In this document: in pieces, positions 1-7,704 of the stretch
Layout of the letters: the number at the start of each line of letters is the position of its first letter
Numbering within the stretch: the first letter of the stretch is position 1
NCBI GenBank assembly: GCA_035294465.1
Contig: DATGKW010000178.1
Coordinates: forward strand, 1 to 14,463
Direction of reading: 5' to 3'
Length of the DNA: 14,463 nt
Source of the DNA: Paraktedonobacter sp035294465
GTDB taxonomy: Bacteria > Chloroflexota > Ktedonobacteria > Ktedonobacterales > Ktedonobacteraceae
The notes under the pieces: generated by a model
Database searches by the model: none
Seen by the model: only the letters and a program-made list of their open reading frames with translations
What the model was told of the DNA's origin: nothing
Position numbers and translations under genes: made by a program

Positions 1-1
1 T

Positions 2-238
2 CAGGTGCGCCTGATTGTGCGCGAAGAGTACCAGCATCCCAGCATGTTTGGCAAGGTCAGCTTCCCCTCGCAGGGCGGTGGAGACACTATCCGGGCCTAT
101 ATTAAGGATAGTATTCTGCGACGCGAACACGAGGATGAGGATGAATTAGGCGGGGAAGACGACTATTACGATGGAAGCGAAGAGGGCGAAGAGATGAATG
201 AGATCGACTTCGACGACTCCGGCGAAATCGAGGAATAA
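2..238 (+). CDS. C-terminal part of an unrecognised protein with an acidic tail (partial, 5' end outside window)
   Basis: An open frame enters from the left edge and stops at TAA 236-238. About 78 codons are visible. A GTG at position 5 is in frame, but it has no ribosome-binding site within the window and the frame is open to the edge, so I treat this as the end of a longer gene. The first 40 or so residues look globular and mixed (including a HPSMFGKVSFPSQGGG stretch). The last 40 are almost all Asp, Glu, Gly and Tyr, giving a very acidic, probably disordered tail. I do not recognise the family and assign no function. The small basic-protein gene begins 20 bp downstream on the same strand, so the two are probably co-transcribed and share the terminator at 364-393. 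Confidence 0.6.
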   Translation, partial: QVRLIVREEYQHPSMFGKVSFPSQGGGDTIRAYIKDSILRREHEDEDELGGEDDYYDGSEEGEEMNEIDFDDSGEIEE

Positions 239-258
239 TCAGAAAGGAAAAAAGCAGG

Positions 259-375
259 ATGAATAAGACCAAGCGCGTGGCCTGGCATAAGCATCTCGCC
301 AAAGCCAAAAAGGCGAAAGAGAAGCGCAAAGCGCAGAAGAGCAGTAGCACATCAGCCACAACGGCGCGGCGATAA
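259..375 (+). CDS. 38-residue very basic small protein
   Basis: ATG 259-261 to TAA 373-375, 38 codons plus stop, too short for most gene finders. Roughly a third of the residues are Lys or Arg, with a run of K-A-K-K-A-K-E-K-R-K type in the middle, a W-H-K-H segment near residues 9-12 and a Ser/Thr/Ala-rich C-terminus. A purine-rich stretch (AGAAAGG 241-247, GCAGG 254-258) lies just upstream. Such composition is typical of tiny RNA- or ribosome-binding proteins, but I cannot name a family, so that role is inference. It follows the acidic-tailed gene by 20 bp, and a strong terminator overlaps its stop codon, which supports a real transcription unit ending here. The alternative is a chance frame in basic-codon-rich leader sequence. 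Confidence 0.55.
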   Translation: MNKTKRVAWHKHLAKAKKAKEKRKAQKSSSTSATTARR

Positions 376-393
376 CGCCGCGCTTCACTTTTT
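364..393 (+). terminator. Rho-independent terminator overlapping the stop codon of the small basic gene
   Basis: A perfect 8-bp GC stem (GCGCGGCG 364-371 with CGCCGCGC 376-383) encloses a four-base loop ATAA. It is followed by TTCAC and TTTTT at 389-393. The TAA stop (373-375) sits inside the loop, so a ribosome terminating there would cover the hairpin; translation of the small gene could therefore influence termination. It would end the unit covering 2-375. Confidence 0.75.
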
Positions 394-412
394 GGGCTGG
401 GATTCCCAGTCC
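394..412. promoter_or_regulatory. Dyad upstream of the PucR-type gene (possible operator)
   Basis: CTGGGA-T-TCCCAG (397-409) is a perfect inverted repeat around a single central base. It is extended to 394-412 by GG/CC pairs with one mismatch. The centre is about 30 bp before the ATG at 433, where a regulator could control its own gene. The single-base centre argues against an RNA hairpin and for a DNA site read by a dimer. The assignment is positional only. Confidence 0.3.
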
Positions 413-432
413 TGGTACCTTTCGAGAGCAAA

Positions 433-2070
433 ATGATGAGCGGTTCTCCGTCCCCAACATCCTCAGCCTCGGTTCGCAATATTCAGACGCTGCTTGCCTC
501 CCGTGATGCTCACCTGGTAGCGGGGGCAGAGGGTCTGGATCGGCGAGTTACCTGGGCCATGCGTATGCGCGCGCGTCTCCCGGCGTTTGAGAGCGTGCGA
601 GGGGGAGAGCTTGCTCTGCTCGGTCTTGCTCAACTGCGTCGCCTGGATGAGACTCTACCTCACTTGCTCAAAAGCTTGCACCGCGAACGCGTAGCGGCGG
701 TCGCGGTTGCGGCCTCTTCTCTCGAAGCCCTGGGTGCGGAAGCTCTGGCTACTGCCGACCAACTTCATCTGCCCCTGCTTCTTTTGCCTCAAAACGCTCC
801 GCTCGAAGAGATTGAACGCGATGTGATTACCTTCGTGGTGAGCTTTCGCGGCGAGATTGAACGCCAGGCCAGCGAGATTTCACACCAGCTGATGCAACTC
901 AGTATCCAGGGAGCAGGCGTCGATGGCCTCTGTACGCACCTGGCCAGGGTGTGTGAAAAATGGGTCGTCCTGCAGGACACCAACCAGGATATTATCTTGC
1001 AGGTAGCTCCTCCTGCTTGCGAGGGACAAACGTTGTCCGGCGATTTGAGCGACGAGGCGCTCCAAAAAGAGGGCCTGGCGCGTGTTATGCTCCCTATCCA
1101 GATTCCGCAAGAGGTCGTCGGCTACGTTTCCTTAATTGGACCGGCGAGCGACTTTGATCATCTGGAACGCTTAATTCTGGGCCAGGTCACGCCCATTCTC
1201 TCTCTGGAGTTCGCGCGCGAACGCGAACGCAGCAAAGTCGAGAGTCGTTATCAGAGCGAAGCGTTTATGGATGTCGTGCAGGGAAATTATCAGCAAGTCG
1301 AGGAGATGCAGGTACGCGCGCGTCTGCTAGGACACGATTTAAGCACGCCTCAGGCGGTAGTGGTCTTTGAACTCGCTCCCGACGAAGTAGCACATACGCC
1401 CAGCAGCCCCTACGCGCAATGGAGTAAGCGCCTGAGCGATGAACTCCTGCGCAACTGGCCAACCGCCTGGGTGATTCACGAGCCTCGCCGGGTGATGGCT
1501 CTGCTGCCTTGTTCTAGAAATGGTGAAAACTCTGAGCAAGGTCCCGGTTCTTCTGACGAGCAGGCCCTTCTCAATAGCCTGGAACGCGCGCAGGTACGAC
1601 TGCAACCTCTGCACGCGAGACAGAAGCCATTCTATTCAGGTGGCATAGGCCGGATTGCCAGAGATGTGCAGGCTATTCCGCAAGCCTGGCGTGAGGCGCA
1701 GCAAGCTCTAGAAATTGGGCGCCGGCTCTTTGGCGAGGGCAAACTACACTCATTTGCCCGTCTGGGCATCTATCGCCTGCTTTTCCCTCTTCACGGCGAA
1801 CAGGTACTGCTCGACTTTTACCAGGAAACGCTCGGCCCCCTGCTGGATGCTGACAATCGCAGCAATCAGGCGCTGCTAGAGACGCTGGAAGGCTTCTTTC
1901 GCTGCAACGGTAATCTCAGCGAGACCGCTCGCTCCATGCACCTGCACCGCAACTCCTTGCTCTATCGTCTCGGTCGCATCGAAGAATTGCTTGGTCGCTC
2001 GCTGGAGGATGCGGAACATCGCCTGGCGCTACAAATTGCACTGAAAATACGTGTGTTGCTGGAAAAGTAA
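433..2070 (+). CDS. PucR-family transcriptional regulator
   Basis: 545 residues, a normal length for the longer PucR proteins. Domains in order: PucR N-terminal ligand-sensing domain (about 15-135); a GAF-like or linker segment starting with a long helix (about 140-265); a GGDEF-like PucR middle domain (about 300-435); and a C-terminal helix-turn-helix (about 480-538). The last carries the hallmark LLETLEGFFRCNGNLSETA and LHRNSLLYRLGRIEELLG segments. In studied members this C-terminal module binds DNA, and targets include purine catabolism, amino-acid and polyhydroxyalkanoate genes. The start is a double ATG at 433/436 with only a weak Shine-Dalgarno (GAGAG 423-427); either Met is possible. 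It follows the terminator at 364-393, so it probably has its own promoter. No purine catabolic operon is adjacent, but apt lies downstream after a 448-bp gap. The effector and targets cannot be deduced here. Confidence 0.92.
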   Translation: MMSGSPSPTSSASVRNIQTLLASRDAHLVAGAEGLDRRVTWAMRMRARLPAFESVRGGELALLGLAQLRRLDETLPHLLKSLHRERVAAVAVAASSLEALGAEALATADQLHLPLLLLPQNAPLEEIERDVITFVVSFRGEIERQASEISHQLMQLSIQGAGVDGLCTHLARVCEKWVVLQDTNQDIILQVAPPACEGQTLSGDLSDEALQKEGLARVMLPIQIPQEVVGYVSLIGPASDFDHLERLILGQVTPILSLEFARERERSKVESRYQSEAFMDVVQGNYQQVEEMQVRARLLGHDLSTPQAVVVFELAPDEVAHTPSSPYAQWSKRLSDELLRNWPTAWVIHEPRRVMALLPCSRNGENSEQGPGSSDEQALLNSLERAQVRLQPLHARQKPFYSGGIGRIARDVQAIPQAWREAQQALEIGRRLFGEGKLHSFARLGIYRLLFPLHGEQVLLDFYQETLGPLLDADNRSNQALLETLEGFFRCNGNLSETARSMHLHRNSLLYRLGRIEELLGRSLEDAEHRLALQIALKIRVLLEK

Positions 2071-2508
2071 AAGGTTTCATCATAACGTTTGCTATTTCGA
2101 TGAGCTGAAGAGGCTATCTCTGATGAGAACGTTGGCCATCACTGAACTTTTCCCATAGCTCAGGCACGGCAAGGACAGTCTGATCAGTGAAAGCAGTTTC
2201 AAAGCGCTCCCATAGATCACCAGCGTTTGAATGCCGAAGAGAGAGGTCAGTCCCGCTTTATCACATCAGAAAGTGGCGTCAGGCGATTTCTGGGGCCATT
2301 TCGCACCGCGTACCCGTACTCGTCTGAATCTCCTGAAAGAAGCTCGCTCGTACTTGATTTTTTCGGCTCTACATGGTACACCTTGATTGGCGACCAATAG
2401 ACTGAGGAGTGTTTCAGGCGTGTGCAGAAGGTCTCTCTTCCCATATATAGAAATGTATTCTGATATTATGCGCCGCGCTCCGCTAAATAGAAAGAAGAAA
2501 GGTGCTTT
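2071..2508. other. Long intergenic region between the PucR gene and apt
   Basis: No intact gene is visible in this stretch. On the minus strand, two adjacent frames (described separately as a possible gene remnant) cover much of it. The segment just before apt holds a short dyad ATTGG-CGA-CCAAT (2386-2398) and AT-rich patches such as TATATA (2443-2448) and TATTAT (2464-2469). I found no convincing paired -35/-10 for apt, so its promoter remains unplaced. I see no RNA gene. Confidence 0.5.
2114..2444 (-). pseudogene. Possible decayed, frameshifted reading frame of unknown origin
   Basis: On the minus strand one frame runs from ATG 2442-2444 to TGA 2247-2249 (65 residues). A second frame, open between the stops at 2258-2260 and 2114-2116, continues it with a small overlap, as if one base had been gained or lost near 2250-2257. 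The second frame has protein-like composition and an internal repeat: DLWERF and ELWEKF recur exactly 19 codons apart. In DNA this shows as TCCCATAG at 2151 and again at 2208. I recognise no family, and start signals are poor. It may be a remnant of a lost gene or chance. Confidence 0.2.
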
Positions 2509-2514
2509 GGAGGA
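2509..2514 (+). promoter_or_regulatory. Shine-Dalgarno that fixes the apt start
   Basis: GGAGGA lies 4-5 bases before ATG 2519-2521. In-frame upstream ATGs at 2453 and 2468 have no comparable site, and the residues they would add (Arg/Lys-rich) do not resemble the family. The start at 2519 is therefore preferred over the longer open frame. Confidence 0.8.
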
Positions 2515-2518
2515 ACAG

Positions 2519-3040
2519 ATGACTGAGATACGTCTGCAAGACTGGATTCGCGATATTCCAGATTTTCCCCAGAGAGGTGTGCTTTTTAAGGATATTACGC
2601 CAATGCTCCAGGATGGAGCGGCTTTCCGGGCAGCTCTCGACAGGTTGGCAGCGCACTACGCGGGCGCGGGCATTCAGAGCGTCGTGGGCGTGGAGTCGCG
2701 AGGATTTATTTTTGGCGCTCCCCTGGCCTATTTACTCAATTGCGGTTTTGTACCCGTGCGTAAGTTTGGGAAACTACCCGCGCAGACGGTCAGCGTTGAA
2801 TATACTCTGGAGTATGGTACAAACATCGTCGAGATGCATACCGACTCGATCAAGCCTGGTGAACGCGTCCTGATCGTAGATGATCTGTTGGCGACCGGCG
2901 GAACGGTTTCCGCGACGATTGAGCTGGTTGAGAAGCTGGGCGGCCATATTGCTGGTATTGCCTTCCTGGTCGAGCTACTTGGCCTGCACGGGCGTGATCA
3001 CCTGAAAGGGTACGATGTCTTTGCTCTAATTAAATATTAG
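2519..3040 (+). CDS. apt: Adenine phosphoribosyltransferase
   Basis: 173 residues, the usual length. It catalyses adenine + PRPP to AMP + pyrophosphate in cytoplasmic purine salvage. Visible family features are the N-terminal IRDIPDFPQRGVLFKDITP segment (adenine-binding hood), VGVESRGFIFGAPLA, the K-x-x-K-L-P flexible-loop region (VRKFGKLPAQTVS), the EYG motif, and the PRPP-binding signature VLIVDDLLATGGT at about residues 120-132. It is intact, with no odd substitutions. The next gene is convergent; the upstream neighbour is a PucR-type regulator 448 bp away. PucR proteins are often tied to purine metabolism, but no operon or shared site is visible, so a regulatory link is only a possibility. 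Confidence 0.97.
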   Translation: MTEIRLQDWIRDIPDFPQRGVLFKDITPMLQDGAAFRAALDRLAAHYAGAGIQSVVGVESRGFIFGAPLAYLLNCGFVPVRKFGKLPAQTVSVEYTLEYGTNIVEMHTDSIKPGERVLIVDDLLATGGTVSATIELVEKLGGHIAGIAFLVELLGLHGRDHLKGYDVFALIKY

Positions 3041-3049
3041 TCACAAGCT

Positions 3050-3093
3050 CCCCGATATCAAGAAAATGAGAGAGATCATCTCTGATGTCGGGG
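3050..3093. terminator. Stem-loop between convergent apt and histidine kinase genes
   Basis: CCCCGATATCA (3050-3060) pairs with TGATGTCGGGG (3083-3093). This is an 11-bp stem with one G-T wobble. A smaller AGAGA/TCTCT hairpin lies inside the loop. It starts 10 bp after the apt stop and sits between two genes that read toward each other, where a bidirectional terminator would be expected. There is no clear T-tract on either side, so it may be a weak terminator or an mRNA 3'-end stabiliser. Confidence 0.45.
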
Positions 3094-3196
3094 CTCTCTC
3101 CCTGTGGATAGTTCTACCGTCTGGTCACGGACATGGCTAGAGCAGACCGGGGCTATCGACTACCTCGCAGGTTAGAAAGCTAAACAGGTTGAATGG

Positions 3197-5770
3197 CTAG
3201 ACACTGGAAGCGTGTTTGTGGATGGCGTTGGAAGGCTGCTCCGACGAAGGAACGGTTGATTGGACCAGGGGCAGAGTAAACCAGAAGGTAGAGCCTTCTC
3301 CGGGTGTGCTTTCCAGGCCAAACTGGCCGTGGTGTGCCTCGATGATTGCCCGGCAGATATGCAGACCGAGGCCAAGTCCGGGGCCGGAGCCGCCCTGCGC
3401 CGCAATGCTCTTGACGCGGTAGAAACGTTCCCAGATCTTTTGCTGCTCGTCAGGAGTAAGGCCTGGGCCTTGATCGCGGACGGAGGCCCGCACAGAGTTC
3501 CCCATTTTTTCTACTTTTACTGAAACGGGTCGCTCAGGTGGAGAATATTTGAGCGCGTTCGTCAGGTAATTATGAATTACCTGGCCAAGTCGGTCGGCGT
3601 CACCAAGTACTTTGAGCTGATTATGACAGGGTACCTCAAGCGTAATCACGCGTTCAGGCACGTCATATTGCTGGTCTTTCACTGCGCTGCGCACGACTTC
3701 TACCAGGTTGCAGGGCTTCAGCATCAGCTCAAGCTTATTTGCCTGAATGCGCGAGACATCGAGCAAGTCACTGATCATACGATTCTGCACATTCACTCGA
3801 TGTTCGGCTTGAAGCAGAAATTCCTGCATTTTGTCGAGCTTTTCACAAAGTTCGCTCATTTCAGGAAGCTTTTTTGAGTTCAGCGTATTAAGGCGGCGCA
3901 GAGCCAGCTGGATATTTCCTTTAATGCCGGCCAGCGGTGTGCGTAACTCGTGGCTGGCGATGCTCAAGAATTCGTCGAAGCGGCGGTTGGCCTCGCGCAA
4001 AGCCAGTTCGCTGGAGTGGGCCTCGATCCATTCTCGTTGGACGCGCTCGCGTTCAATAACGAGCAGAATAAACTTGGCAATGGCTTTGATCAGGCTGATT
4101 TCTTCATGAGTATAAGTGGAATAGCTTTCCTTTTTCTTTACAGACAAAATGCCTGCCAGGTGCCCATCTATGATCATAGGGGCAAGCAGCGCCCGGTATA
4201 AATGTGGATCGTTGGGCGGCAGCTCGACCTCTTTGACCACTACTTCGTTATCGCGTAGGAGAGCAATGGTTTCCTCGCCCAGATGCTCAGCCGGTGGAAC
4301 ATCCTGAGAGAATTTCTGATAAAGAGAAGCTTTTTCCTCTGGAGAATAGCCTCCGATGGCTACCAGGTGTAAGCGTTCAGTTTGAGGATTGACCAGGTAG
4401 ATAGCCACTCCATGATACTCCAGCATCCGGCAAGTGAGTTCTGCCAGATATTCGCCGGCGGCACGGAACGGAAGCGCTGCCGGCAACTGGTCAGCCTCCT
4501 TAGAGATGGTTTTGGCATTCCTGCCGGGAACGGCGACCAGTTCTTCTGCCAGGGCCAGGAGGGTTCTGAAGGAATCTCTTGTGCGGTTTTCCAGAAGGTG
4601 GCGTTCGGTTACATCATGAATGACCAGGACCGCTCCGATAATCTCTCCCTTTTGATCTCGCAGAGGAGAGCCGGAGTGATTGACGTAATTCACGTGGCCA
4701 TCTGGAAGGAGCTGGCGTAGATCTTCCTCTCTGCTTGCGCGCAGTTCTTCCCCACGCAGAAGACGAGCGAGTGGCCATTGTTCTGGGGTGAGCGGTCGTC
4801 CGTCTTCACCAGTGAATTTCAGCAGCGCCATGCGTTCCTGGAAAGGCCGTTTCAGAAGATCCGTGTGGATATCCAGATGGAGCATACGTGCGACTGCCGC
4901 ATTTGATCGTATGATCCGCCCCTCGCGGTCGCAGACCAGGATACCTTCGGAGATCGTGTCAAAGATCGTTTCTAGTTGGTGGGTACGAGATAGGGCCTCG
5001 ATGTGTGACTCCTGGACGCTGGCTAAAAGTCGCGCGTGTTCTTCCTCAGCTCGAACCTGGTCGTTTATATCTTCGACGACAAAAAAGAAATAAAAGGGTT
5101 CCCCGGAGGGCTGGCGAACCAGAAACAGGGTGGCCCTTACCCAGGTGTATCCCCCCTCTTTGCGGCAATAACGGATGCGAAAAGGAGGATAGCTATGACT
5201 GCTGCTCAGCCTTTCACGCATGGCCTGCAAATACAGGGGGATATCTTCAGGAGCGCTCAACTGCCAGATGGTCATAGATAGAAGCTCTTCTTTAGAATAG
5301 CCGGTGAGCTGGCATAGTCTGGCATTCACACGTCGGATGGTTCCGTCCAAGGAGAGGCACAGGATACCAAGCACGACTTGAGTGAAAATCATGCCGTGAA
5401 TCAGCCTGATCTCCCAATCCTCATCAATCACGGGCTGATCGACCGTTCCCTCAGCAAAGAAAGTGAACCATGCTTGAAGTTGATGGTCATTATCAAAAAG
5501 CGGAACGTTTAAGACTTTAAATGACTGGTACCCTGCACGAACACGCCGTATACGATAGAAAAGCGTGGTTGAATGTGGGGTGTGTATAGCCTGTCGCCAT
5601 GCGCTTCGTACCATTTTACGGTCGGAGGGATGTACTGCGTTAAGCCAGCCCCAATTTTTCGCTGTCTCCTCGCTCTGGCCGGTATACGCGCACCAGGTAG
5701 CAAGTGAGCTTTGGTCAGGGCTATCACCATTTCTGTTCCAGAGCAGCGGAGACGCTGGACCATCAGGCAT
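3197..5770 (-). CDS. Soluble multi-PAS/GAF sensor histidine kinase
   Basis: 857 residues with no transmembrane segment, so probably a cytoplasmic sensor. Domains in order: PAS-like (about 1-110); PAS (about 125-238, with VNARLCQLTGYSKEELL); PAS (about 262-390, ending HDVTER); GAF (about 435-575); HisKA dimerisation domain with H-box ASHELRTPLAGIKGN, phospho-acceptor His607; and HATPase (about 715-835). The HATPase has an N-box (NYLTNALKYS, Asn734), G1 DQGPG (766-770), an F-box-like WERFYRV and a G2 box GPGLGLGL (796-803). All catalytic motifs look intact. The start at 5770 is preceded by AAGAGGAA on the minus strand. No response regulator or receiver domain lies next to it, so its partner is elsewhere. 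The signal (redox, light, small ligand) cannot be read from sequence; three PAS and one GAF suggest several inputs. Confidence 0.93.
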   Translation of the reverse strand: MPDGPASPLLWNRNGDSPDQSSLATWCAYTGQSEETAKNWGWLNAVHPSDRKMVRSAWRQAIHTPHSTTLFYRIRRVRAGYQSFKVLNVPLFDNDHQLQAWFTFFAEGTVDQPVIDEDWEIRLIHGMIFTQVVLGILCLSLDGTIRRVNARLCQLTGYSKEELLSMTIWQLSAPEDIPLYLQAMRERLSSSHSYPPFRIRYCRKEGGYTWVRATLFLVRQPSGEPFYFFFVVEDINDQVRAEEEHARLLASVQESHIEALSRTHQLETIFDTISEGILVCDREGRIIRSNAAVARMLHLDIHTDLLKRPFQERMALLKFTGEDGRPLTPEQWPLARLLRGEELRASREEDLRQLLPDGHVNYVNHSGSPLRDQKGEIIGAVLVIHDVTERHLLENRTRDSFRTLLALAEELVAVPGRNAKTISKEADQLPAALPFRAAGEYLAELTCRMLEYHGVAIYLVNPQTERLHLVAIGGYSPEEKASLYQKFSQDVPPAEHLGEETIALLRDNEVVVKEVELPPNDPHLYRALLAPMIIDGHLAGILSVKKKESYSTYTHEEISLIKAIAKFILLVIERERVQREWIEAHSSELALREANRRFDEFLSIASHELRTPLAGIKGNIQLALRRLNTLNSKKLPEMSELCEKLDKMQEFLLQAEHRVNVQNRMISDLLDVSRIQANKLELMLKPCNLVEVVRSAVKDQQYDVPERVITLEVPCHNQLKVLGDADRLGQVIHNYLTNALKYSPPERPVSVKVEKMGNSVRASVRDQGPGLTPDEQQKIWERFYRVKSIAAQGGSGPGLGLGLHICRAIIEAHHGQFGLESTPGEGSTFWFTLPLVQSTVPSSEQPSNAIHKHASSV

Positions 5771-6177
5771 AAATTCGATTCCTCTTCTACCTCACTTGGC
5801 TTTCATCTTGACTGCTGTGTACCCTCGTATGAGATTGGACGTTCTGATGAAGAGAGCCACTTCTTCCCAGCTTTTCTTTGCACTTCGCGGTCGGGAGGTA
5901 CATAGTTCCCATCAGGAAAATGAAACCTCTTGTTTTTGCTTTTTTTGCCTAAAAACAGGTCTCACTCTACCTGATCGGCAGAATTCCTTCCATCTTGAGA
6001 CCGATCCACCGATGGGAAAAACTCTACGCAATGGTGTTGGAGAAAAGCTTGAGATAATCGGGTCCAGGTGATAAAGTGTAGCATAGCAGACGAGCGGTAT
6101 TTCTTTCCCTCGTCCATACGTTGTTGCCAGGCAGAGGAAATTTCCTGAAGGCAGCGCATAAGTGAGGTATAACAGGC
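5771..6177. other. Divergent spacer between the histidine kinase and amidase genes
   Basis: About 400 bp with no credible gene. Minus-strand frames here (for example 5912-6193 and 5962-6231) lack ribosome-binding sites and resemble no family I know. Contents I can point to: the kinase Shine-Dalgarno at the left edge; a small hairpin TGTTTTT/AAAAACA (5931-5937 with 5951-5957) with a T-rich loop; and a possible promoter for the amidase at 6049-6077. Confidence 0.5.
6049..6077 (+). promoter_or_regulatory. Candidate sigma-70-type promoter for the amidase gene
   Basis: TTGAGA (6049-6054), a 17-base spacer, then TAAAGT (6072-6077). These match five of six and four of six consensus bases, with ideal spacing. 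Transcription would start near 6084, leaving a leader of about 95 bases before ATG 6178. It is predicted from pattern alone. Confidence 0.4.
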
Positions 6178-7698
6178 ATGTATCACGTTCCATTCACTGA
6201 AGTAGAAGAGAAGACTGTGAGCGAGTTGCAAGAGGAGATGGAGGCGGGAACACTCACTTCGCGAAGGCTGGTTGAGATGTACCAGGCGCGTATCCGGGCA
6301 ATGGATCAGGATGGTCCCACACTCCGATCTGTGCTGGAGATCAACCCTGATGCGCTCGCCATAGCTGACGCACTTGATGAGGAGCGTAGAACGAAAGGGT
6401 CACGTGGCCCGCTGCATGGCATTCCTCTTTTGCTCAAGGATAATATCGCGACCGCCGACCGTATGGAAACGACCGCAGGTTCGTTAGCACTGCTTGGTTC
6501 GCGCCCGGCTCGTGATGCGTTTGTCGCGCGTAAATTGCGTGAGGCGGGAGCGGTTCTCCTCGGCAAGGCCAATCTGAGCGAGTGGGCCAACTTTCGTTCG
6601 ACTACCTCATCCAGCGGATGGAGCGCGCGCGGCGGTCAGGCGCTCAATCCATATGTGCTGGATCGCAGCCCTTGCGGCTCTAGTTCAGGGTCAGCCACAG
6701 CGGTTGCGGCTAATCTAGTTGCGGCTTCGCTGGGCAGTGAGACCGATGGTTCAATTCTCTGCCCGGCTGCGATGAACAGTGTCGTTGGAATCAAGCCGAC
6801 GGTGGGGTTAACCAGCAGATCAGGTGTCATTCCTATTGCTCATAGCCAGGATACCGTTGGCCCGTTCGGGCGGACAGTTGCCGACGCGGCTCTTTTGCTC
6901 GGAGCCATTACAGGGGTAGATGAGCGCGATCCAGCCACCCACGACAGCGCGGATCGGTTCTTTACTGACTACACCCAATTTCTGGATCGCGATGGCCTGC
7001 AAGGGGCTCGCATCGGCGTTGCTCGTGAAATATATACTGGCTATCACCCCAAAATTGACGCGGCCTTCGACATGGCTATCAAGCAGTTGCGCGAATTGGG
7101 TGCGGTTATCGTTGATCCAGCGGATATTCCCAGCGCGAGATGGATGGCAGAATCGAAAAATGAGTTAACGGTACTCTCGTTTGAATTGAAAGCTGACCTT
7201 AATGCTTATCTGGCGGATCTGGCTTACACGCCTGTACGCACGCTTGCCGAGATTATTGCTTTCAATGAAGCGCACGCAGAAGAGGAACTACTTTATTTCG
7301 GGCAAGAGCACTTTTTACAGGCACAGGAGACAGGCTCGCTGGATGATCCAGCCTATCTGGTGGCGTTGGAAGAGAACCACCGCTGGGCGCGGCGGGAAGG
7401 CATCGATGCAGTAATGAATGAACATCGTCTGGACGCGTTGGTAATGCCAACCTGCTGTTTGCCCTGCCGGATCGATCTGATTAATGGCGATCATTTTTCA
7501 GGGGGGTGTACGCAGCCCGCAGCCCTGGCCGGGTATCCTGCAATCAGTGTCCCGGCCGGCTTTATTTCGGAGTTACCTGTTGGTCTCACCTTTATGGGCC
7601 GGGCCTATAGTGAACCAACGCTCATCAAACTGGCTTACGCTTTTGAGCAAGGAACGAAGGCCCGGCGTCCACCGCAGTATCTGGCCGTAGCGCTCTAA
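6178..7698 (+). CDS. Amidase-signature family enzyme, peptide-amidase (Pam)-like
   Basis: 506 residues, typical for the amidase signature family (Ser-cisSer-Lys hydrolases of amide bonds). The triad is visible: Lys87 in LLLKDNIAT; cis-Ser about 168 in the PCGSSSGSA loop; and nucleophile Ser192 in GSETDGSILCPA. The 24-residue spacing from cis-Ser to Ser192 is the family value. The blocks AGAVLLGKANLSEWANFRS and the ETDGS-x-x-CPA form are those of peptide amidases and relatives rather than GatA, so action on C-terminal peptide amides or small amides is the best guess. The substrate is not proven. I see no signal peptide, so it is probably cytoplasmic. ATG 6178 has GAGG (6164-6167) ten bases upstream. 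It is a single gene with a candidate promoter at 6049-6077, and its stop lies 6 bp from the convergent DUF2630 stop. No gatB or gatC is nearby, which also argues against tRNA amidation. Confidence 0.9.
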   Translation: MYHVPFTEVEEKTVSELQEEMEAGTLTSRRLVEMYQARIRAMDQDGPTLRSVLEINPDALAIADALDEERRTKGSRGPLHGIPLLLKDNIATADRMETTAGSLALLGSRPARDAFVARKLREAGAVLLGKANLSEWANFRSTTSSSGWSARGGQALNPYVLDRSPCGSSSGSATAVAANLVAASLGSETDGSILCPAAMNSVVGIKPTVGLTSRSGVIPIAHSQDTVGPFGRTVADAALLLGAITGVDERDPATHDSADRFFTDYTQFLDRDGLQGARIGVAREIYTGYHPKIDAAFDMAIKQLRELGAVIVDPADIPSARWMAESKNELTVLSFELKADLNAYLADLAYTPVRTLAEIIAFNEAHAEEELLYFGQEHFLQAQETGSLDDPAYLVALEENHRWARREGIDAVMNEHRLDALVMPTCCLPCRIDLINGDHFSGGCTQPAALAGYPAISVPAGFISELPVGLTFMGRAYSEPTLIKLAYAFEQGTKARRPPQYLAVAL

Positions 7699-7704
7699 AA
7701 GGGC

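Noticed and set aside
2341..2470. Promoter for apt using TTGATT at 2354 or TATTAT at 2464
   Set aside because: Neither half has a partner at 16-18 bp with acceptable match, so I did not list it as a feature.
2387..2518. N-terminal extension of apt (open frame back to 2387, with ATGs at 2453 and 2468)
   Set aside because: There is no ribosome-binding site at the upstream starts, the extra residues do not resemble the family, and a strong GGAGGA fixes ATG 2519.
5924..5960. Hairpin with T-rich loop (TGTTTTT/AAAAACA) as a terminator
   Set aside because: It is upstream of both divergent genes, with a weak A-T stem and no gene whose transcript it would end.
5912..6231. Two overlapping minus-strand frames between the kinase and amidase genes
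   Set aside because: There are no Shine-Dalgarno sites, no recognisable motifs, and one runs into the amidase gene. They look like random open frames.
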